From an uncultured Acetatifactor sp. (GTDB taxonomy: Bacteria > Bacillota > Clostridia > Lachnospirales > Lachnospiraceae), in contig CANQSE010000061.1 in the NCBI GenBank assembly GCA_947626405.1, forward strand, positions 1-9,405: 9,405 bases of DNA, given 5' to 3'. Position 1 is the stretch's first letter. Each line of letters opens with the position of its first letter. Positions 1 through 5,204 of the stretch are shown here, one piece after another. A program made the position numbers and the translations under genes. Under the pieces are notes generated by a model. That model was not told the origin of the DNA. It saw nothing but the letters and a program-made list of their open reading frames with translations, and searched no databases.

Positions 1-126
1 CTGGTGTCCGTTACGTGCTAAGCCGAGCGGAAGCGCGTCTGCCGGGAGAACATCGGCAGTACCGGGCGTGACTTGCAGGGGAAAAGCTTAACTGTTACGA
101 AGCTGCGGCAAAAAATATGATTCCAT
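1..126. other. Unassigned segment upstream of murC
   Basis: No gene can be assigned here. All three + frames close within the segment (stops at 19-21, 69-71 and 89-91), so it could hold the tail of a gene that starts outside the window, but none of the three short tails is recognisable. A perfect 6-bp inverted repeat, CTGCCG (39-44) and CGGCAG (54-59) with a 9-nt loop, is present but has no T-tract after it, so I do not call it a terminator. I saw no tRNA or other known RNA motif. Confidence 0.4.
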
Positions 127-155
127 TTGTTTTTTAAGCGTTATTCGTATATAAT
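127..155 (+). promoter_or_regulatory. Sigma-A-like promoter of murC
   Basis: A perfect -10 hexamer TATAAT lies at 150-155. A weak -35, TTGTTT (127-132, 3 of 6 matches), sits 17 bp upstream. Transcription would begin near 162, leaving a leader of about 43 nt before the ATG at 205. An ATG at 163 lies at the predicted transcript start and has no ribosome binding site, which argues against its use. Confidence 0.6.
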
Positions 156-185
156 ATAGGGTATGGCACAGCCAAATCCATTCTC

Positions 186-195
186 AGGAAAGGAA
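186..195 (+). promoter_or_regulatory. Ribosome binding site that fixes the murC start
   Basis: The purine-rich AGGAAAGGAA ends 9 nt before the ATG at 205. It is the only Shine-Dalgarno-like sequence near the candidate starts, and it rules out the in-frame ATG at 163. Confidence 0.65.
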
Positions 196-204
196 ATTTA
201 TAAC

Positions 205-1578
205 ATGTATCAAATCGATTTTCATCACCCCGTTTCAGTATATTTTTTGGGAATAGGAGGCAGCGGAATGAGCAGCCTGGCTAAAATACTGCACAACGCG
301 GGATTTCGCGTATCCGGCTCCGACGCGGCTAAGAGCGCCTATACAAATATGCTGGAAGCCAGGGGGATTACCGTATTTTATGGACAAAGGGCCAAAAATA
401 TTACAGACGATATAGACTGCGCCGTATTTACAAGCGCCGTTCATGAGGATAACCCCGAGTACGTGGCGCTTAAGGAAAAGAAAATCCCATTCCTCACAAG
501 GGCCCAGCTTATGGGACAGATTATGAAAAACTACGAAACTCCAATAGCTGTCAGCGGAACACACGGCAAGACGACAACGACTTCCATGATCGGCGAAATT
601 CTTTTGAAGGCCGGCCTCGATCCCACGATCTCAGTCGGCGGAATCTTAAAGACTATAAACGGCAACGCCCGGGTGGGAAACTCCGGATATTTCCTGGCGG
701 AGGCCGATGAATATACAAACAGCTTCTTAAACTTTTTCCCAAAGATCGGCATTATTTTAAACATAGAAGAAGATCATCCCGACTTTTTTAAGGATATTTC
801 GGATATCCGGCACTCCTTCCGAAAATTTGCGGAGCTTATTCCACAGGACGGCTGCCTTATCATAAACAACTCAATCCCGCAGAGAGCGGAGCTCACCGAA
901 GGGCTCTCCTGCAGGGTCGTCACCTTCGGGCCCGATCAGGATTCAGATTATTACCCGCTTGATATCACGTACGATGATATGGGGCATCCCTCCTTCACCC
1001 TGCGATGTAAGGGACGGGACGACAGAAGGCTTTCCCTGAAGGTATGCGGTGAGCATAACGTGATGAACGCCATTGCGGCCGTTGCGCTGGCGGATCTAAT
1101 CTCGGTTGACGAGAGTCTGACATCAGACGCCCTGGCCTCTTTCCGCGGCACGGATCGGCGTTTTGAGTACAAGGGAACCGTGGACGGAATCACCGTTATA
1201 GACGACTTTGCCCACCATCCCACCGAGATTGAAGCCACACTGAAATCCGCCCTCAAATACCCCCACAACAGGATCTGGTGCGTCTTTCAGCCCCACACCT
1301 TTACAAGGACCAAGGCTCTTTTAAAGGAAACCGCACAGGCGCTTACGCTGGCCGACAACGTTGTGCTTACCGATATCTACCCTTCCAGGGAGCCCATATC
1401 CCTGGGCGCAGAGCTGGGAATCAGCTCCGAAATACTGTGCGGGGAAATCAGGGCGCTCGGAAAAGACTGCCGCTATTTTTCAACTTTTCTTTTGGAAAAT
1501 TGCATAAAAGGTGATTTGTTGATAACTATGGGGGCGGGCGATGTGCATAAAATAGGCGAAAACCTCCTCGGCATTTAG
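205..1578 (+). CDS. murC: UDP-N-acetylmuramate--L-alanine ligase (MurC)
   Basis: Cytoplasmic ATP-dependent ligase that adds L-alanine to UDP-MurNAc, the first amino acid of the peptidoglycan stem peptide. The 457-residue product has the usual MurC length and domain order. The N-terminal UDP-binding glycine motif GIGGSGMSSLA is at 16-26. The central ATP P-loop GTHGKTTTT is at 118-126. The ligase motif EADEYTNSF (166-174) is followed by NIEEDHPDFF (186-195). The HNVMNAIAA motif is at 284-292. The C-terminal domain has FRGTDRRFEYKG (313-324), DDFAHHPTE (333-341), FQPHTFTRT (361-369) and GAGDVHKIG (443-451). The EYTNSF form replaces the ESDGSF of many MurC proteins; I recall it from Lachnospiraceae, so it is not a defect. 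The ATG at 205 is chosen over 163 because it has a ribosome binding site and places GIGGSG about 15 residues in. The gene has its own promoter and probable terminator, so it looks monocistronic. Confidence 0.96.
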   Translation: MYQIDFHHPVSVYFLGIGGSGMSSLAKILHNAGFRVSGSDAAKSAYTNMLEARGITVFYGQRAKNITDDIDCAVFTSAVHEDNPEYVALKEKKIPFLTRAQLMGQIMKNYETPIAVSGTHGKTTTTSMIGEILLKAGLDPTISVGGILKTINGNARVGNSGYFLAEADEYTNSFLNFFPKIGIILNIEEDHPDFFKDISDIRHSFRKFAELIPQDGCLIINNSIPQRAELTEGLSCRVVTFGPDQDSDYYPLDITYDDMGHPSFTLRCKGRDDRRLSLKVCGEHNVMNAIAAVALADLISVDESLTSDALASFRGTDRRFEYKGTVDGITVIDDFAHHPTEIEATLKSALKYPHNRIWCVFQPHTFTRTKALLKETAQALTLADNVVLTDIYPSREPISLGAELGISSEILCGEIRALGKDCRYFSTFLLENCIKGDLLITMGAGDVHKIGENLLGI

Positions 1579-1745
1579 TTTTCCACATTATCCACAGGCA
1601 GGAGAATTTGTTTTTTGTCTCCCTCCTGTGGATATTTTGTTTTTTCCTGTGGATATTCCGGAAAATGTTCCGCACTTTTACCACGCTGTTTTGCACGTGT
1701 TGTTTTGACTGTTTTTTCTTTTCCACATTATTCACATTTTCCACA
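1579..1745. promoter_or_regulatory. Cluster of DnaA-box-like 9-mers
   Basis: Seven 9-mers matching or nearly matching the DnaA box TTATNCACA lie within 167 bp. On the + strand they are TTTTCCACA 1579-1587, TTATCCACA 1588-1596 (exact), TTTTCCACA 1719-1727, TTATTCACA 1728-1736 (exact) and TTTTCCACA 1737-1745. On the - strand they are ATATCCACA 1627-1635 and ATATCCACA 1648-1656. The first two + boxes abut with no gap, as do the last three, giving a 9-bp pitch. The two minus boxes are 21 bp apart, about two helical turns. The TTTTCCACA boxes fit the relaxed DnaA consensus. The cluster begins one base after the murC stop and lies about 80-250 bp upstream of the predicted transcription start for the DnaD/helicase-loader operon. 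Likely roles are transcriptional control by DnaA, DnaA titration or a secondary origin-like site. The boxes are seen directly; the role is inferred. Confidence 0.75.
1589..1645 (+). terminator. Probable intrinsic terminator of murC, built from inverted DnaA boxes
   Basis: TATCCACAGG (1589-1598) pairs perfectly with CCTGTGGATA (1625-1634). After a 2x2 mismatch, GGAGA (1601-1605) pairs with TCTCC (1618-1622), leaving a loop of about 12 nt. A T-rich run, TTTTGTTTTTT (1635-1645), follows at once. The 10 bp + 5 bp stem plus T-tract fits a Rho-independent terminator 10 nt after the murC stop. The outer arms are also a forward and a reverse DnaA-like box, so DNA binding and termination would share these bases. 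Confidence 0.6.
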
Positions 1746-1808
1746 TTTTTCCGGCATGTCGAGGCTTTTTTTCTTTCGGTAATTTGACTATTTCCTTTTT
1801 GAAATCCT

Positions 1809-1819
1809 TATGCTATACT
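1809..1819 (+). promoter_or_regulatory. Extended -10 promoter of the dnaD-like operon
   Basis: TATG (1809-1812), one base, then TATACT (1814-1819) makes a full TRTGnTATAAT-type extended -10 element, which can work without a good -35. A TTGACT at 1784-1789 is 24 bp away, too far for a standard -35. The predicted transcript start near 1826 gives a leader of about 90 nt. The in-frame ATG at 1810 lies inside this element and cannot be the translation start of this transcript. Confidence 0.6.
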
Positions 1820-1896
1820 GTGTCTACTGTAAGGTTTTTCCTGTTAAAGGCGCAGGCTTTTTTGCCGCCCGTTGTACACGGAAAATCCGAAACCAA

Positions 1897-1903
1897 GAGA
1901 AGG
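1897..1903 (+). promoter_or_regulatory. Ribosome binding site for the DnaD-like gene
   Basis: GAGAAGG ends 11 nt before the ATG at 1915. It supports 1915 over the ATG at 1810, which would add 35 residues with no counterpart in the DnaD domain. Confidence 0.55.
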
Positions 1904-1914
1904 ATGTGTGTCAG

Positions 1915-2970
1915 ATGTCTGGTCTTATGATCTACAGGGATGAGGTTTCCGATCAAACGGCGGTGTCAAACCGCTTTATAGACGATTACATGAAGGACGC
2001 CAACGACGCCCAGATAAAAATATATTTGTATCTTCTCCGCATGATGGACGCCCATCTGGCGACAAGCGTATCCGATCTTGCGGATAAGTTCAACCATACG
2101 GAAAAGGACGTCGTGCGCGCGTTGAAATACTGGGAAAAGCTCCATCTTCTCGATCTCGATTTCGACGATAACAAGGTCCTTGTCGGCATACACATACGTG
2201 ATTTGGACAATCCTTCTGCGGAGAGTCAAAGCACGCCCACGGCCGCCTTTGTGCCCGTGCCCGCGAGGGAAAAAGCCCCAGAGCCGGTTCAGCCTTCGCG
2301 CTTTGAGAAGCCCGCCTACTCCGCCGACAGACTCAGGGAATTTAAAAACAGGCAGGACACGGCACAGCTTCTCTTTATAGCCGAGTCCTACATCGGAAGG
2401 CCGCTGACGCCCTCCGAGATGAAGACGATTTTGTATTTTACTGACGTGCTCAGCTTTTCCGACGATTTGATTGACTATCTTCTGCAGTATTGCGTCGAGC
2501 GCGGCAAGAAAGATTTCAAATACATAGAGCGCGTGGCTTTAAACTGGGCGGAAGAAGGCGTCACCACGCCGCGTCAGGCTCAGAAGGTCTCAACCCGTTA
2601 CGACAAAAACGTATATGCAATCATGAACGAACTTGGCAAGAGCGGCTCCCCGACGACAAAGGAGCTTGAATATATCAACCGCTGGATCAAGGAATACGGT
2701 TTCTCGCAGGACATCATATTCGAGGCGTGCCAGAGGACGGTAATGGCTACGGACAAGCACCGCTTCGAGTACGCGGAAGGGATTTTAAGCAGCTGGAGAG
2801 AGCAGAATGTGCACCACAAATCTGACATCCACAAGATCGACGATCTCTATAAGCAGCGCAGGAAGTCCGCCGCCTGTGACAGGCCAAAGCAGACAAACAG
2901 CCGTTTTAATCAGTTTACACAAAACAATTACGATTTTGACGCCCTTGAGCGCGAGCTTTTAAGCAATTAA
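1915..2970 (+). CDS. DnaD-like primosomal protein with two DnaD C-terminal domains
   Basis: A 351-residue DnaD-family protein, expected to help load the replicative helicase at origins and restarted forks. An N-terminal winged helix spans about residues 31-95 (from QIKIYLYLLRMM to VLVGIHIRDL). A Pro/Ala-rich linker follows at about 96-140. Two copies of the DnaD/DnaB DDBH2 helical domain come next, at about 147-222 and 232-300. Each carries the family YxxxI/VxxxW signature: YIERVALNW at 203-211 and YAEGILSSW at 286-294. A basic patch (KQRRK, 313-317) precedes the terminal motif RFNQFTQNNYDFDALERELL (330-349), similar to the FNNFxxRxYDYxxLExxLL tail I recall from DnaD-like and phage replication proteins. 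It is the first gene of an operon with a helicase loader 27 bp downstream, which supports the role. Bacillus dnaD is usually described with one such domain, so I give no gene symbol. Confidence 0.9.
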   Translation: MSGLMIYRDEVSDQTAVSNRFIDDYMKDANDAQIKIYLYLLRMMDAHLATSVSDLADKFNHTEKDVVRALKYWEKLHLLDLDFDDNKVLVGIHIRDLDNPSAESQSTPTAAFVPVPAREKAPEPVQPSRFEKPAYSADRLREFKNRQDTAQLLFIAESYIGRPLTPSEMKTILYFTDVLSFSDDLIDYLLQYCVERGKKDFKYIERVALNWAEEGVTTPRQAQKVSTRYDKNVYAIMNELGKSGSPTTKELEYINRWIKEYGFSQDIIFEACQRTVMATDKHRFEYAEGILSSWREQNVHHKSDIHKIDDLYKQRRKSAACDRPKQTNSRFNQFTQNNYDFDALERELLSN

Positions 2971-2997
2971 CGAAACGGACACATAAGGAGAAGCAAA

Positions 2998-3981
2998 GTG
3001 TCACTCAGCAATTCCCAGTATGAGGCTATCGAAAGAGAATACGAGCGCAACCGCGACTCAAACCGCAGGCTCCTGGAAGCCAGACGCAGTGAGGTCTACA
3101 GCGCCGTTCCCGCTTACCGCGAGCTTGACGAGTCCGTGGGAGCCATCTGTGCCGCGTCGGCAAGACAAATGCTTGACGGGGATGCCGGAGCGCGCGCGGC
3201 GCTCAGGGAAAAGCTCGCGGACATATCAAAGCGCCGTTCCATTCTCCTTACTCAGGCAGGGTTTCCGTCCGATTACCTGGATCCTGTCTATACCTGTGCG
3301 GACTGCCGCGACAGCGGTTACATCACTGACGAGTCGGGAGCAAGGACAAAATGCCGGTGTTTCCGCCAGCGTGAGCTGTCAGTGCGATACGCGCAGTCAA
3401 ACATACAGGACATTATAAAACGGGATAATTTTTCAACGCTCTCTTATGAATATTATCAGGGCGACGATCTGCAGCGTTTCAGCTTAGCTGTTGAAATCAG
3501 CAGAGATTTTGTTGAAAATTTCAAAAAACGCTACCGAAATCTCTTTTTTTATGGTACAGTAGGTACTGGTAAAAGTTTTTTGTCGGGCTGTATAGCCAAC
3601 GAGCTGCTGCAGGCGGGATTTTCAGTTATATATTTCAGCGCGTCAGGATTTTTTGACCGTCTGGCCGGATACGCTTTCGACGCGAAATCGCGGGAAGCGC
3701 TTCAATCGTTTTATGAAGATATATATCAGTGCGATCTGCTGATTATCGACGATCTGGGAACGGAAATGACAAACAGCTTTGTCACCTCCCAGTTATTTTC
3801 CTGTCTGAACGAGCGCGGGCTGAGAAAAAAATCCGTCATTATCTCTACAAACCTGAATCTTGAGGATCTCAGGGACCGTTATTCCGACAGGATTTTTTCA
3901 AGGGTCACAAGCAGTTTTTCCCTCTGCAAGCTGACCGGTCCGGATATCCGCATTTACCGTAAGCGTATGAAAAATCATTGA
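2998..3981 (+). CDS. DnaC/DnaI-type AAA+ helicase loader
   Basis: Cytoplasmic ATPase of the DnaC/DnaI group, expected to deliver the replicative DnaB-type helicase to single-stranded DNA. The 327-residue product opens with a charged helical region (about 1-85). A DnaI-like zinc-binding module follows, with Cys100, Cys103, Cys119 and Cys121 (CADC then CRC). The AAA+ core begins near residue 160 with Walker A GTVGTGKS (186-193), Walker B LLIIDD (247-252), sensor-1 ISTN (282-285) and the arginine-finger region DRIFSR (297-302). The start is a GTG with AAGGAG (2985-2990) 7 nt upstream, and the gap to the preceding gene is 27 bp. The zinc module distinguishes it from IstB-type transposition ATPases, and no transposase is nearby. 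Together with the DnaD-like partner it makes a Firmicutes-style primosome pair. Confidence 0.93.
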   Translation: MSLSNSQYEAIEREYERNRDSNRRLLEARRSEVYSAVPAYRELDESVGAICAASARQMLDGDAGARAALREKLADISKRRSILLTQAGFPSDYLDPVYTCADCRDSGYITDESGARTKCRCFRQRELSVRYAQSNIQDIIKRDNFSTLSYEYYQGDDLQRFSLAVEISRDFVENFKKRYRNLFFYGTVGTGKSFLSGCIANELLQAGFSVIYFSASGFFDRLAGYAFDAKSREALQSFYEDIYQCDLLIIDDLGTEMTNSFVTSQLFSCLNERGLRKKSVIISTNLNLEDLRDRYSDRIFSRVTSSFSLCKLTGPDIRIYRKRMKNH

Positions 3982-4001
3982 CGAAAGGAAAGGGATCATT
4001 C

Positions 4002-5189
4002 ATGGGCAACCGTGGGGAAAAGAGGAACCTTGAGACCATTCCGGTAGGATCTCTCGGTATTATTGCGCTGGAGGGATGCAGATCCCTTGGCGAAAAGGTT
4101 GACAGCTATCTTGTGAAATGGAGGGCGGAAAGAGAGAGCGAGCACAAGGATTCCCTTGCTTTCTCCGGCTACCAGAGGGATTCTTATCTTCTGGACGCAA
4201 AGGTTCCGCGATTCGGCTCAGGAGAGGCAAAGGGCATGATTCTTGAATCGGTGCGCGGCGACGATCTTTATCTCCTTGTGGATGTGTGCAATTACTCTTT
4301 GACATATTGTCTGCGCGGCCATTTAAACCACATGTCCCCCGACGATCATTATCAGGATCTGAAGCGCGTAATAGCGGCGCTGGGCGGCAAGGCCCGCCGC
4401 ATCACGGTTATCATGCCGTATCTCTATGAAAGCCGCCAGCACAAGAGGGCTTCGCGGGAATCCCTTGACTGCGCCCTGGCTCTGCAGGAGCTGGTCCAGA
4501 TGGGCGTCGACAACATTATAACCTTTGACGCCCACGATCCAAAGGTCCAAAACGCCATACCGCTGCACGGCTTTGAGACCGTCCAGCCGGCTTACCAATT
4601 TATCAAGGGACTGCTCAAAAACGTAAGAGATCTGAAGCTTGACACGGACCATATGATGATTATAAGCCCCGACGAGGGAGGCATGAGACGCGCCATTTAT
4701 ATTGCAAACGTGCTCGGTCTTGACATGGGTATGTTTTATAAAAGAAGGGATTACACCCGCATCGAAGACGGACGCAATCCCATAGTTGCCCATGAGTTTC
4801 TCGGCACCAGCGTCGAGGGAAAGGACATGATTATCATCGACGATATGATATCGTCGGGTGAAAGCGTTCTCGAGGTTGCGGCTCTTTTAAAGGAGCGGAA
4901 GGCAGGCAGGGTTTTCGTCTTTTCCACCTTCGGTCTCTTTACAAACGGGCTGGACAAGTTCGACAAGGCGTATGAAAAGGGCATGATTGACAGAGTCCTC
5001 ACAACAAACCTCATCTATCAGCCCCCCGAGCTTCTCGAGCGTAAATGGTACATTAACTGCGATATGAGCAAATATATCGCTTATATAATCGACACTCTCA
5101 ACCACGACTCATCCATCAGCGACCTGTTAAATCCCAACGAAAGGATTCAGCAGATTGTGGCAAGGTACAAAAACGGCGAACTTAAGTGA
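4002..5189 (+). CDS. prs: Ribose-phosphate pyrophosphokinase (PRPP synthetase), long divergent form
   Basis: Makes PRPP from ribose 5-phosphate and ATP for purine, pyrimidine, NAD, His and Trp synthesis. The 395-residue product is longer than the usual roughly 315, mainly through about 60 extra N-terminal residues. Recognisable elements are FGSGEAK (71-77, the FSDGE region), RGDDLYLLVDV (85-95), the ATP-binding PYLYESRQHKRASRES (139-154), FDAHDPKVQNAIP (175-187, the DLHADQIQG region), SPDEGGMRRA (222-231), the flexible loop YKRRDYTRIEDG (246-257) and the PRPP loop IIDDMISSGES (278-288). The last differs from the usual DDMIDTxGT. The Lys-Arg-Arg of the catalytic loop is kept, so activity is likely. 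The ATG at 4002 is chosen because AAAGGAAAGGG (3983-3993) precedes it by 8 nt; the in-frame TTG at 3978 lies upstream of that site. The 20-bp gap to the helicase-loader gene indicates the same operon. Confidence 0.88.
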   Translation: MGNRGEKRNLETIPVGSLGIIALEGCRSLGEKVDSYLVKWRAERESEHKDSLAFSGYQRDSYLLDAKVPRFGSGEAKGMILESVRGDDLYLLVDVCNYSLTYCLRGHLNHMSPDDHYQDLKRVIAALGGKARRITVIMPYLYESRQHKRASRESLDCALALQELVQMGVDNIITFDAHDPKVQNAIPLHGFETVQPAYQFIKGLLKNVRDLKLDTDHMMIISPDEGGMRRAIYIANVLGLDMGMFYKRRDYTRIEDGRNPIVAHEFLGTSVEGKDMIIIDDMISSGESVLEVAALLKERKAGRVFVFSTFGLFTNGLDKFDKAYEKGMIDRVLTTNLIYQPPELLERKWYINCDMSKYIAYIIDTLNHDSSISDLLNPNERIQQIVARYKNGELK

Positions 5190-5204
5190 CAGTCATTCTG
5201 TCAC
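5186..5204. repeat. Palindrome shared by two convergent stop codons
   Basis: GTGACAG (5186-5192) and CTGTCAC (5198-5204) form a perfect 7-bp stem with the loop TCATT. The prs stop TGA (5187-5189) lies in one arm, and the stop of the opposing gene (TGA read from 5203-5201) lies in the other. The coding regions are only 11 bp apart. There is no T-tract on either side, so it would be at best a weak two-way terminator or an mRNA 3'-end stabiliser. Confidence 0.5.

Noticed and set aside
39..59. Inverted repeat CTGCCG/CGGCAG as a terminator of an upstream gene
   Set aside because: A 6-bp stem with no following T-tract.
163..204. Extended murC start at the ATG at 163
   Set aside because: It coincides with the predicted transcript start, lacks a ribosome binding site and adds 14 residues before the usual MurC N-terminus.
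1784..1819. TTGACT (1784-1789) as the -35 partner of TATACT (1814-1819)
   Set aside because: The spacer is 24 bp, beyond the workable range for sigma-A promoters; the extended -10 is sufficient by itself.
1849..1869. Possible leader hairpin in the dnaD-like transcript (GGC, bulge, GGC, T6, GCC, GCC)
   Set aside because: Only two 3-bp helices with a 3-nt bulge; too weak to call a regulatory structure.
1579..1914. This region as the chromosome's main oriC
   Set aside because: The boxes are suggestive, but dnaA and dnaN are absent and I see no clear DnaA-trio or unwinding element; GC skew would be needed, so I keep it as a DnaA-box cluster only.
3978..4001. TTG start of prs overlapping the helicase-loader stop
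   Set aside because: A good AAAGGAAAGGG site lies after this TTG and 8 nt before the ATG at 4002.
4323..4793. 156-codon open frame antisense to prs
   Set aside because: It is a shadow of the clearly conserved PRPP synthetase frame, with no recognisable domain.
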